A DNA stretch of 64,000 nt, taken from an uncultured Caulobacterales bacterium. Its GTDB lineage: Bacteria; Pseudomonadota; Alphaproteobacteria; Caulobacterales; Caulobacteraceae. This document shows, in pieces, positions 13,129 through 21,434 of the stretch (positions are counted from its first letter, which is position 1; the number at the start of each line of letters is the position of its first letter). Location: positions 1-64,000 of the forward strand of contig CAIOJR010000166.1 in assembly GCA_903858685.1 (NCBI GenBank), given 5' to 3'. A model generated the notes under the pieces. It made no database searches. It was not told where the DNA came from and was given only the letters and a program-made list of their open reading frames with translations. The position numbers were made by a program, and so were the translations under genes.

Positions 13129-13209
13129 CGGTCGATTTCCATCAACGCCCTTGCGAAAGCCGGGCGCGCGCTAGATCTAAGGCGCGCACCGCAACATAGG
13201 GAGATGTTC

Positions 13210-14250
13210 ATGCGCTATCGCCAGCTTGGCCGTACAGGCCTTTTTGTATCCGAGATGTGTCTGGGCGCCATGACCTTTGGCGGCGCCGGTCGCTGGCTGG
13301 CCATCGGCCAGCAGGATCAGCAGACCGCCGAGGACCTGATCCAGACCAGCCTGGACCACGGAGTCAATTTCATCGACACCGCCGATGTCTATTCCGACGG
13401 CATGTCGGAGAAGATCCTGGGGCAGGGCCTGAAGAACCTCGGCGTCAAGCGCTCGGACGTGGTGATCGCCACCAAGGTCTATGGCCAGATGGGAACGGGT
13501 CCCAACGATATGGGCGCCAGTCGCGGCCACATCATGGACGGCGTGCAGCGCAGTCTGGAGCGGCTGCAACTGGACCATATCGACCTCTATCAGATCCACG
13601 CCAATGACAGCGTGACCCCGGTCGAGGAAACGGTCCGCGCCCTGGACGACCTGGTAAGGCAGGGTCTGGTGCGCTATGTCGGCGTGTCCAACTGGCAGGC
13701 ATGGAAGATCATGAAGGCGCTGGGCTATGCGGAGCACCGGAACCTGGCCCGGTTCGAAACCCTGCAAGCCTATTATACCATTGCCGGACGCGACCTGGAG
13801 CGCGAGATTGCGCCACTGCTGCAGGATCAGAAGATGGGCCTGATGGTCTGGTCGCCACTGGCGGGCGGATTATTGTCGGGCAAGTTCGGTCCCGGCTCCA
13901 ACGGTCCCGAAGGCGCGCGCCGTGTCTCCTTCGACTTCCCGCCGGTCAATCGCGACAGGGCCTGGGCCTGCGTGGCCGCCATGCGCGAGGTCGCCGCCGC
14001 CCATGACACGTCGGTCGCCCGCGTCGCACTCGCCTGGCTTCTGGCCAAGCCGTGGGTCACAACCGTGATCATCGGCGCCAAGACCCGGGAGCAGCTCGAA
14101 GACAATCTGGCCGCCGCAGAGCTGACACTCACCGATGCGGAACTGGCGAGCCTGGACGCCGTCAGCGCGCTGGCCCCGGAATATCCGGGCTGGATGCTGG
14201 GCGTGCAGGGCGCCGCCCGCCTTCCGCAACCCTTCAAGAAGAAGCCGTGA
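13210..14250 (+). CDS. Aldo/keto reductase
   Basis: A 346-residue cytoplasmic NADPH-dependent oxidoreductase with a TIM barrel. The catalytic tetrad is visible: Asp56 and Tyr61 in FIDTADVYSDG, Lys89 in VIATKV, and His130 in DLYQIHAND. The C-terminal cofactor-binding part reads TVIIGAKTREQLEDNL. It most resembles the YajO/YakC-type general aldehyde and ketone reductases; the substrate cannot be named. I chose ATG 13210, six bases after AGGGAG; ATG 13204 is in frame but sits on the RBS. Its stop is 7 nt from the stop of convergent dnaE2. Confidence 0.88.
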   Translation: MRYRQLGRTGLFVSEMCLGAMTFGGAGRWLAIGQQDQQTAEDLIQTSLDHGVNFIDTADVYSDGMSEKILGQGLKNLGVKRSDVVIATKVYGQMGTGPNDMGASRGHIMDGVQRSLERLQLDHIDLYQIHANDSVTPVEETVRALDDLVRQGLVRYVGVSNWQAWKIMKALGYAEHRNLARFETLQAYYTIAGRDLEREIAPLLQDQKMGLMVWSPLAGGLLSGKFGPGSNGPEGARRVSFDFPPVNRDRAWACVAAMREVAAAHDTSVARVALAWLLAKPWVTTVIIGAKTREQLEDNLAAAELTLTDAELASLDAVSALAPEYPGWMLGVQGAARLPQPFKKKP

Positions 14251-14257
14251 TCGCGCC

Positions 14258-17200
14258 TCAATGAAAGTCCCGCGATTTCGGGATGACCCGCACATTGCGA
14301 GGGTGGCCGGCGCGCATCGGCGCAGAAACGCCGCGCTTGACCTCGTCTGACGGCGCCAGAAGATCCAGCTGAACGGGTTCGCTCAGCTGGATCAGCTCTG
14401 GGCTGTGGTCGCTCAGCCGATAACATTGCAGGTGCACGATCCCCTCGGGCGAGCGCTGGATGCGCCCCTCCGCCCCCATCAGGCGCGCTGTCATGATCAC
14501 CTTGCGATAGCGGGCGAACACCTCGGGCATGACGACCAGATTGGCCACGCCCGTCTCATCCTCCAGCGTGATGAAGCACACCTTGCCGCCGCCCGGCCTC
14601 TGGCGCACCAGCACCACGCCCGCCGTCGCCGCCCGGTCCCGGTCGCGCATGTCCTTCAGCCTGGCGCAGGTCGCCACCCCGCGTCGCGCAAATTCCTGTC
14701 GCAGAAAGCTCATCGGATGGGCCTTCAGGGACAGATGCGTGGTCTGATAATCCGCCACCACATGCTCCGAGGCCGCCATGACCGGCAGGTCCGGCAGAGC
14801 CTCCTCGTCCGGCAGATGGTCCAGCAGGGGCGCCGCAGCCCCGCCGCCCTCCAGTCCCTTGATCTTCCAGAGCGCCTCGCGTCGGTCCAGCCCCACACCG
14901 CGCAGGGCGTCGGCGTCGGCCAGCCGCAGCATCTGGGCCGGCGTCAGACCCGCCGCCCTCACGAAGCGGTCAAAGCGCGAAAACCGCCCCCCGGCCCGCT
15001 CACGGCCCGCGACCAGACGTTCAGACCAGGCTTGAGAAAAGCCGTCTATCTGTCGAAAACCCAAGCGTAAAATCGGGCCGTTTTCACCCGTCTCCAGCGT
15101 GCAGTCATGCCGACTCGCCTCCACATCGACCGCGCGCACCGCCACGCCGTGCTCGCGCGCATCGCGCACGATCTGGGCGGGCGCATAGAAGCCCATGGGC
15201 TGGGCGTTCAGGAGCGCGCAGGCGAACGCCGCCGGATGATGGCGCTTCAGCCAGGAGGAAACATAGACCAGCTTGGCGAAGCTGGCCGCATGGCTCTCCG
15301 GAAAGCCGTAGGAGCCGAAGCCCTCGATCTGCTTGAAACAGCGCTCGGCGAAATCGCGTTCATAGCCCCGCCCGGTCATGCCCTCGACCAGGGCTGTGCG
15401 ATAGCGCTCGATTGTGCCGGCGTTGCGGAAAGTGGCCATGGCGCGGCGCAGGCCATCGGCCTGGGCGGGCGTGAAGCCCGCCGCCGTAATGGCGATCTGC
15501 ATGGCCTGTTCCTGAAACAGCGGCACGCCCATGGTGCGACCCAGAACATTCTTCAGCTCATCCGGATCCCCCCCCTTGGGACCGGGCAGTTCCGCCCTTT
15601 CGATCCCCTGCCGGCGACGCAGATAGGGATGAACCATGTCGCCCTGAATGGGGCCGGGCCGCACAATGGCCACCTCGATCACCAGATCATAGAAGATGCG
15701 CGGCTTCAGACGCGGCAGCATGCTCATCTGCGCCCGGCTCTCCACCTGGAACACGCCCACCGTGTCGGCCTCGCAAAGCATGTCATAGACGGCGGGATCG
15801 TCGCGGGGGACATCGGCCAGATCAGCTATGCCCAGAAGTGCGAAGGCCTTGCGGATGCAGGTCAGCATGCCCAGGGCCAGCACATCCACCTTCATCAGGC
15901 CCAGAGCCTCGATATCGTCCTTGTCCCACTCGATGAAGGTGCGCTCGGCCATGGCGGCGTTGACCACGGGAACCGTCTCGTCGAGCCGCCCCTGGGTCAG
16001 CACAAAGCCGCCCACATGCTGCGACAGATGGCGCGGAAAGCCGATCAGTTGACCGGCCATGGCGATGGCCTGGGCGATGATCGGGTTGCGCGGATCGAGC
16101 CCGGACTGGCGGATATGCTCTTCCGGCGGCGCCTCGCCCCACGAGCCCCAGACCATCCCGGCGAGAGCGCCCGTCACATCTTCCGACAGGCCGAACACCT
16201 TGCCCACCTCGCGGATGGCGCTACGGGGGCGATAATGGATGACCGTGGCGCAGATGGCCGCGCGGTGGCGGCCATAGCGACCATAGATGTACTGGATCAC
16301 CTCCTCGCGCCGCTCATGTTCGAAATCCACGTCGATGTCGGGCGGCTCGTCCCGCTCGGTCGAGATGAACCGCGCGAACAGCAGATTGTGCTCCGCAGGG
16401 TCCACCGCCGTGATCCCCAGACAGAAACAGACCGCGCTATTGGCCGCCGATCCGCGTCCCTGACACAGAATGTCGCGACTTCGGGCGAACTGCACCACAT
16501 CGTTCACGGTCAGGAAGTAGCGGGCATAGTCCTTCAGGGCGATCAGCTCGAACTCCGACCTTAGGAGCGCACTGACTTTTTCAGGGATTCCATCGGGATA
16601 TCGCCATCTGGCGCCTTGCCATGACAGGGCTTCCAGATGGGCCTGAGGGGTCGCGCCCGCCGGAACCGGCTCATCGGGATATTCGTATTTCAGCTCATCC
16701 AGCTGAAAGCGGCACAGTTCGGCCAGACGCAGCGTCTCAGCTCGAGCGTCAGGATAGTCGCGAAACAGGGCGCTCATCTCGGCGGGCGACTTCAGGCGCC
16801 GCTCGGCATTGACCAACAGTCGCGGTCCCGCCTGAGCCAGGGTCACATGCTCGCGGATGCAGCTCATCACATCATGCAAGGCGCGCCGATGCGCATCATG
16901 ATAGACCACGTCATTGACCGCCAGCAGCGGCGCTCCCGCCTGTTGCGCCATGTCTGACAGCATTGACATGCGACGACCGTCCAGCGCGCCATAGCCCATC
17001 GAAGCCGCCAGCCAGACGCGCCCCGGCGCCAGATCGTGCAGTCTGTGCAACTGCGCGCCAAGCGCTGCGCCCGGCCGCTCCGGCGCCATCAGGGCCAGAA
17101 GCAGGCCGGGCGCATGCTCGGCCAGATCCGGCAGGGTCAGGCGGCACTCGCCCTTCAGCGCATCGTCGCGTGTCGCGCCTTTGGTGATCAGCCGCGACAG

Positions 17201-17467
17201 CCGCCCATAGGCGGCGCGATCGGGCGCATAGGCCAGCACGTCGGGAAAGCCGTCTTCAAAACAAAGCCGCGCCCCGATGATCAGCTTCACCCCGAACCGG
17301 CGCGCCGCCACATGGGCGCGCACCACGCCCGCCAGCGTATTGCGGTCGGTCACGGCGATGGCGGCCAGCCCCATGTCGCGCGCCGTCTCGATCAACTCAT
17401 CGGCTGTGGAGGCGCCGCGCAGAAAGGAATAGGCGCTGGCGACCGCCAGTTCGGCATAGGCGCTCAT
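14258..17467 (-). CDS. dnaE2: Error-prone DNA polymerase DnaE2 (ImuC)
   Basis: The polymerase of the ImuA-ImuB-DnaE2 mutasome, which copies past DNA damage and causes SOS mutagenesis. The 1069-residue C-family polymerase starts with a PHP domain (YAELAVASAYSFLRGAS), carries the catalytic PDIDVDFE motif near residue 375, then the fingers and helix-hairpin-helix regions, and ends with an OB-fold (TAGVVLVRQRPGGGKVCFI). It is shorter than replicative DnaE and lacks its C-terminal tau-binding region, as is usual for DnaE2. Its start overlaps the imuB stop (ATGA, 17464-17467), so it is the third gene of an operon controlled by the LexA box at 19861. Confidence 0.96.
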   Translation of the reverse strand: MSAYAELAVASAYSFLRGASTADELIETARDMGLAAIAVTDRNTLAGVVRAHVAARRFGVKLIIGARLCFEDGFPDVLAYAPDRAAYGRLSRLITKGATRDDALKGECRLTLPDLAEHAPGLLLALMAPERPGAALGAQLHRLHDLAPGRVWLAASMGYGALDGRRMSMLSDMAQQAGAPLLAVNDVVYHDAHRRALHDVMSCIREHVTLAQAGPRLLVNAERRLKSPAEMSALFRDYPDARAETLRLAELCRFQLDELKYEYPDEPVPAGATPQAHLEALSWQGARWRYPDGIPEKVSALLRSEFELIALKDYARYFLTVNDVVQFARSRDILCQGRGSAANSAVCFCLGITAVDPAEHNLLFARFISTERDEPPDIDVDFEHERREEVIQYIYGRYGRHRAAICATVIHYRPRSAIREVGKVFGLSEDVTGALAGMVWGSWGEAPPEEHIRQSGLDPRNPIIAQAIAMAGQLIGFPRHLSQHVGGFVLTQGRLDETVPVVNAAMAERTFIEWDKDDIEALGLMKVDVLALGMLTCIRKAFALLGIADLADVPRDDPAVYDMLCEADTVGVFQVESRAQMSMLPRLKPRIFYDLVIEVAIVRPGPIQGDMVHPYLRRRQGIERAELPGPKGGDPDELKNVLGRTMGVPLFQEQAMQIAITAAGFTPAQADGLRRAMATFRNAGTIERYRTALVEGMTGRGYERDFAERCFKQIEGFGSYGFPESHAASFAKLVYVSSWLKRHHPAAFACALLNAQPMGFYAPAQIVRDAREHGVAVRAVDVEASRHDCTLETGENGPILRLGFRQIDGFSQAWSERLVAGRERAGGRFSRFDRFVRAAGLTPAQMLRLADADALRGVGLDRREALWKIKGLEGGGAAAPLLDHLPDEEALPDLPVMAASEHVVADYQTTHLSLKAHPMSFLRQEFARRGVATCARLKDMRDRDRAATAGVVLVRQRPGGGKVCFITLEDETGVANLVVMPEVFARYRKVIMTARLMGAEGRIQRSPEGIVHLQCYRLSDHSPELIQLSEPVQLDLLAPSDEVKRGVSAPMRAGHPRNVRVIPKSRDFH

Positions 17468-19047
17468 GCGAACAAGCCCTGCAAAAACCAGCGCGGCGCT
17501 TCAGGTCCGCCATAAAGACCCTGGCGGAAGACCCAGTAACGACAGCCTTTTTCGTCCTCCAGCCGATAATAGTCGCGCGGCCCGGCTTCCATCTGTTCAA
17601 GCCCGCGCCACCATTCCGGCTCGATCCGCTCCGGCCCCTCGGCGCAGACGATGCGACGCGCCACACGCCGCCAGCGAAACCGCTCCGGCGGCCCCTCCGG
17701 CAACTCAGCCAGCACCTCGATCAGGTGAGGCGGGTGAAACATCCGCAGAGGCCGCAGGGGCGCGCCGTCATGGCTGGGCGGCGGCGGTGCGGCGGCGGCG
17801 CGCTTCAACGGGCGCTGATAGGGCTCGGCGGCCGCGCTTTCTTCGGGCAGGCGACGCTCGGGGTGGTCCACAAACCGGCGCACGGCGCCCTGGCCAAACC
17901 GCGCGGTCAGGCGGTCGGCCAGGGCCGCAAACTCCGCCTCGGCCGCCCCGTGCCGCGGCCCCGCCAGATCAGCCGTCTGCGGCGTCAGGGGCTGCAGGTC
18001 GCGCGCCACAAGCCGCGACTGATCAAAGCCGAAATCGGCTTCCAGCCCCTCATTCAGCCCGGCCAGACGTTCCCGGAACAGGGCCTGGATGCGCGCCGGA
18101 TCGCGCAAGGGTCGACTGGTCATCACCTCCAGCCGCCGGATCGCGCCATCCACCCGGAACAGCTCCAGCAGATAGCGCCGCGCCCCCTGCCCCGCGCCCT
18201 CCATCCGGGGCTCAAGATCACGCGCCAAGTCCATGATGACGCTCAATATATGGTCCTCGTGCGAGATCGGTTCGAGCAGACGGCGCGTCGCCTGCCAGGG
18301 CGCCTGCTCCATCTGCATCAAGAGCGGCGAGGCGCGACGCCCCAGGGCCTGATCCAGCCGGTCGAGAAAAACAGCTCCCAGCCGACGCGCCAGGGCCGCC
18401 CTTGGCATGGCCGACAACTGGGCGATCCGGCGCACGCCCAGACGGTGCAGCAGCTTCAGCGCCTCCGGCTCCAGCCGCAGCGCCGAGGGCGCCAGCGCCT
18501 CCAGCAGCTCCGCTCCCGCCCCGATGGGCGCCGCCCTGTCATGGGTCCAGGCCCTGGCCAGCGCCCAGGCCAGGCCCGGCGTGTCGGCTATGGCCATGCG
18601 CGCGGCATAGCCCGCCCCGCTCACACGACGCCGCAGATCGGCCATCAGTTGCTCCTCGCCCCCGAACAGATGGTCCGCGCCGGTGATGTCCAGCACCACC
18701 CCGTCGGGCGCATCCACCGACAGGGCGGGCGTATAGCGGCGACAGGCCTCGGCGATCTTCTCCAGGCGCGCCGCGTCGGCGGCGGCGTCAGCGCTCAGGG
18801 CGACCACGTCTGGCAGGCGCGCGCGCGCATCGGCCAGGCTGAGGCCCGGACAGAGCCCCTCGCGTTCCGCCACCGCCGTGACGGCGACAAGCCGCAGGGC
18901 GCCGGCCTGCTTGGTCGTCAGCACAAAGGCGTCCGGCAGGGGCGCCCCCTGCGCCTCACGCCACCGCCGCGTCCGGTCGGTGGAAAGCCGCTCCAGCCAC
19001 AGGTGCAGATAGCGCCTCGGGGGCGCGGAAGAGGCGTGTCTCACCAT
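17464..19047 (-). CDS. imuB: ImuB, inactive Y-family polymerase-like mutasome protein
   Basis: The 527-residue hub of the mutasome. In characterised systems ImuB lacks polymerase activity and links DnaE2 to the beta clamp and ImuA. Seen: the N-terminal RRYLHLWLERLSTDR typical of ImuB, a palm-like region with VVLDITGADHLFGGE, a finger/helix-hairpin-helix region (LKLLHRLGVRRIAQLSAM), a little-finger domain, and a C-terminal tail with YRLEDEKGCRYWVFRQGLY. The start at 19047 gives a 92-nt overlap with imuA. Even the shortest reading must begin before RRYLHLW, so at least about 60 nt of overlap is real. I see no textbook clamp-binding peptide, so that contact is not assigned. Confidence 0.92.
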   Translation of the reverse strand: MVRHASSAPPRRYLHLWLERLSTDRTRRWREAQGAPLPDAFVLTTKQAGALRLVAVTAVAEREGLCPGLSLADARARLPDVVALSADAAADAARLEKIAEACRRYTPALSVDAPDGVVLDITGADHLFGGEEQLMADLRRRVSGAGYAARMAIADTPGLAWALARAWTHDRAAPIGAGAELLEALAPSALRLEPEALKLLHRLGVRRIAQLSAMPRAALARRLGAVFLDRLDQALGRRASPLLMQMEQAPWQATRRLLEPISHEDHILSVIMDLARDLEPRMEGAGQGARRYLLELFRVDGAIRRLEVMTSRPLRDPARIQALFRERLAGLNEGLEADFGFDQSRLVARDLQPLTPQTADLAGPRHGAAEAEFAALADRLTARFGQGAVRRFVDHPERRLPEESAAAEPYQRPLKRAAAAPPPPSHDGAPLRPLRMFHPPHLIEVLAELPEGPPERFRWRRVARRIVCAEGPERIEPEWWRGLEQMEAGPRDYYRLEDEKGCRYWVFRQGLYGGPEAPRWFLQGLFA

Positions 19048-19846
19048 CCCACTCCACCGTCCATTGTCCCAGGGGCCAGCCCCCCTCAGCGCCCCGCCGG
19101 TTGCGGGTCAGGGCCAGATCGAGGGCAGGCCTGCCCAGACAGGGTCTTCGCAATCCCCGCCGCCGCGCGCGCGCAATCTCGGCCGAACTGGTCGCAGCCC
19201 CTACGGTCCAGCGGGTCATGGCCGCACTGGTTCCAGACTGTTGGCGCGTGACCAGAACCGCCATGACATCATGGAGTTGCGCCGACATATTGAAGCGTCG
19301 CGTCAGGGACAGATCGAGCCGCTCATCCGCCCAGATCTCAGCGGCCACCGCTGCTGCAGCCCCGCTGCGCAGGGCCTCGTCGACCACCCGCAAGGCCTCG
19401 GCCCCGTTGCGCACCCGCACCAGCGCCACACGGTCGGGCGACAGGCCCAGCGCCGCCAGACCGGGACCATAGAGGGCGCCGTTCTCGCCCTCAGGCCCGG
19501 CGGGCTGAACGATCAGTCCCCGCCCCTCCGGTCGCGCCGCCAGCACCCGCGCCATGATCATCAGCGAAAAGCCGACGGCCTGGGTCGGCGCCAGACGCGC
19601 CGCGCCGCCGTCCGCCTCCATCGACAGGGCCGCCGCCTCGTGTACGCCAAAGGGCAGGACCCCGCCCTGGAACCGCGCGTCAATCAGCGCATGGCCCAGC
19701 GCGACGCCGCGCGGACAAACCGCCCCGGCCGGCCCCGGTTCGACAACCAGTCCCTTTTCGATGGACAGGGCCTCGCCCCGCTCCATCTGCACGACCTTGC
19801 GTTTCAGCCTCTCCCAGTCCTGCGCCGCCGCGTCTGCGCTCAGCAT
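18956..19846 (-). CDS. imuA: ImuA, RecA/SulA-like mutasome protein
   Basis: The first gene of the mutasome operon, 296 residues. ImuA proteins are RecA-like without full RecA activity; in characterised systems they work with ImuB to recruit DnaE2 after DNA damage. Seen: GVALGHALIDARFQGGVLPFG, corresponding to the RecA-like N-terminal part, FSLMIMARVLAARPEGRGL, then YGPGLAALGLSPDRVALVR and a C-terminal TVGAATSSAEIARARRRG. ATG 19846 follows GAGAGTGG and lies 15 nt from the LexA box, so repressor binding would block transcription directly. The TATAAA upstream at about 19878-19883 overlaps the box region and could be the -10. Confidence 0.9.
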   Translation of the reverse strand: MLSADAAAQDWERLKRKVVQMERGEALSIEKGLVVEPGPAGAVCPRGVALGHALIDARFQGGVLPFGVHEAAALSMEADGGAARLAPTQAVGFSLMIMARVLAARPEGRGLIVQPAGPEGENGALYGPGLAALGLSPDRVALVRVRNGAEALRVVDEALRSGAAAAVAAEIWADERLDLSLTRRFNMSAQLHDVMAVLVTRQQSGTSAAMTRWTVGAATSSAEIARARRRGLRRPCLGRPALDLALTRNRRGAEGGWPLGQWTVEWDGETRLFRAPEALSAPVAGAAFHRPDAAVA

Positions 19847-19860
19847 GATCCACTCTCAAT

Positions 19861-19875
19861 GTTCTACTTTTGTTC
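19861..19875. promoter_or_regulatory. LexA (SOS) box of imuA-imuB-dnaE2
   Basis: GTTC-TACTTTT-GTTC, a perfect match to the alphaproteobacterial LexA consensus GTTC-N7-GTTC, ending 15 nt before the imuA start codon. It places all three genes under SOS control. Confidence 0.9.
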
Positions 19876-19972
19876 TTTTATAAGCCGCATTTCATCAAGG
19901 CGAGTCAAGAGGCTGCGACATCAGCAAAACCCGCATATCGACAGGACGCGCGACGCAGGCTAAGCCACCCCT

Positions 19973-20371
19973 ATGCGAGCCCGCGATCAGACACGATCTG
20001 CAAGCCTGCCCGCCACGGTCGTCTGGGCGTTCCGGGCCATGGCGGCGCTGGCGCTCGCCCTGTTCATTCTGGCGCCGCAAGGCTTCATGGTCTCAGCCTC
20101 GCCTGCGGGCGGCGCTCAGCTTGTCGTCTGTTCCGGTCATGGCGACATGGCCGTGAAGGCCCAGCATGGCAAGGCCGACACCACCGCCAAGCAAACAGTC
20201 TGCGCCTTCGCCGGTCACGGCCTGGGCGACACTGCGGCCGCACCGACGCACCGGATCGCCAGCGCGAACATCACCCATCATGTCGCCCCGACAGCGCCGC
20301 TGAAGCGGCCGTCCGCCCTGGCGCTCGCCGCCCCGCCGCCGCCGTCTCAGGCGCCGCCCGCCTCCATCTGA
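19973..20371 (+). CDS. DUF2946-like small secreted protein
   Basis: A 132-residue protein with an N-terminal hydrophobic segment (VVWAFRAMAALALALFILAP) followed by QGFMVSAS, LVVCSGHG and TVCAFAGHG. The pattern of GFM, then C-x-G-x-G, then C-x-x-A resembles DUF2946 proteins, often found near copper and other metal transport genes. The end is Pro/Ala-rich. It stands 65 nt before the barrel protein at 20437, same strand, probably in one operon. The two cysteine/histidine clusters could bind metal, but that is inference. DUF2946 membership is by eye. Confidence 0.6.
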   Translation: MRARDQTRSASLPATVVWAFRAMAALALALFILAPQGFMVSASPAGGAQLVVCSGHGDMAVKAQHGKADTTAKQTVCAFAGHGLGDTAAAPTHRIASANITHHVAPTAPLKRPSALALAAPPPPSQAPPASI

Positions 20372-20436
20372 TCAAACCTCAAGCGAACGCGCAGCTTTGC
20401 GCGATTTCTTCTGTTTTATCTGATGGATAGCCCAAA

Positions 20437-21366
20437 ATGCTTAACAATCGCATTCTGCGCGCCGCCCTGATCGCGGCCAGCGCCCTCTCCCTTCTTCCCT
20501 CGCTTGCCCAGGCCTGCGCCTGCGGCTGCGGCGTCTTCAGCGTCGGGGCCGGAACCCTGATGGCCGACGACGCCAGGGGATCGGTCTTTGTCGAATACGA
20601 CTTCATGAACCAGAACAAGAACTGGAGCGGGACCAGCAGCGCCCTCGCCGCGGGCAATGCCGACAAGAAGATCCGGACCGACTTTTTCACCCTGGGCGGC
20701 CAGTACCGCCTGAACATGGACTGGAGCGTGTCAGCGGAGATCCCGGTCTGGAACCGCGCCTTCGCCACAGATGATGGGACGGGCGTCAGCACCTTCACCC
20801 ACTCGGCGCTGGGCGATGTGCGTCTGAAGGCCACCTGGACGGGCCTGTCAAAAGATATGGGCACAGGCCTGATCGTCGGCGTCAAGCTGCCGACCGGCGA
20901 CCACGCCTACGCCAATTTCGACCCCGACACCGAAATCTCCTCCGGTTCGACGGACCTGATCCTGGGCGCCTATCGTCAGGGGGCGCTGAACCGCGACAAT
21001 ACGGTCCGCTACTTTGTGCAGGCGCAACTGGAGCAGCCGGTCTCCTCGCTCAGCAGCTACAGGCCGGGACAGGAAATCGACGCCTCAATCGGCGCCTCCT
21101 GGGCGGGCTGGACGCTGGCGGGCGGGCAGATCACGGCGGCGCCCGTCATCCAGCTCATCGGCTCCATCCGCGCCCACGACAGCGGCGGGCAGGCCAATCC
21201 CGGCGATAGCGGCTATGAGCGCCTGGTCCTGTCGCCCGGCGTGGAGTTCCAGGCCGGCGACTGGCGCCTGTTCGCCGACATCGGCGCGCCCGTCTATCAG
21301 CGGGTCAATGGCCAGCAACTCACCGCCCCCCTGCTGTTCAAGACCATGATAACGCGCAGATTCTAA
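20437..21366 (+). CDS. Outer-membrane beta-barrel protein with CxCGCG N-terminus
   Basis: A 309-residue exported protein. The signal peptide (MLNNRILRAALIAASALSLL, cut after AQA) leaves a mature start ACACGCGVF with three closely spaced cysteines. The rest alternates in beta-strand fashion (EYDFMNQNKNW, LGGQYRLNMDWSVSAEIPV, GTGLIVGVKLPTG, DLILGAYRQG) and ends in Phe (ITRRF), a barrel insertion signal. It resembles the MetA-pathway-of-phenol-degradation/transporter group of barrels with no assigned substrate. The Cys cluster and the DUF2946-like neighbour hint at metal handling. The lack of a lipobox (QACAC is not L-x-G/A-C) argues against a lipoprotein. Confidence 0.7.
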   Translation: MLNNRILRAALIAASALSLLPSLAQACACGCGVFSVGAGTLMADDARGSVFVEYDFMNQNKNWSGTSSALAAGNADKKIRTDFFTLGGQYRLNMDWSVSAEIPVWNRAFATDDGTGVSTFTHSALGDVRLKATWTGLSKDMGTGLIVGVKLPTGDHAYANFDPDTEISSGSTDLILGAYRQGALNRDNTVRYFVQAQLEQPVSSLSSYRPGQEIDASIGASWAGWTLAGGQITAAPVIQLIGSIRAHDSGGQANPGDSGYERLVLSPGVEFQAGDWRLFADIGAPVYQRVNGQQLTAPLLFKTMITRRF

Positions 21367-21434
21367 ACTTCAGGTCCCTTCATGGCGGCGCCGTCCTTGA
21401 GGCGACGCCGCCGCCCATACACGGGTGCGCGCCC

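Noticed and set aside
15107-16564. 485-residue plus-strand frame inside dnaE2
   Set aside because: Antisense to a well-supported polymerase gene, without recognisable domains.
17725-19251. 508-residue plus-strand frame opposite imuB
   Set aside because: Pro/Arg/Gln-rich antisense shadow, no conserved motifs.
21367-21434. GC-rich inverted sequence between the barrel gene and the monooxygenase as a terminator
   Set aside because: The stem is imperfect and has no T-run, so a terminator call is not supported.
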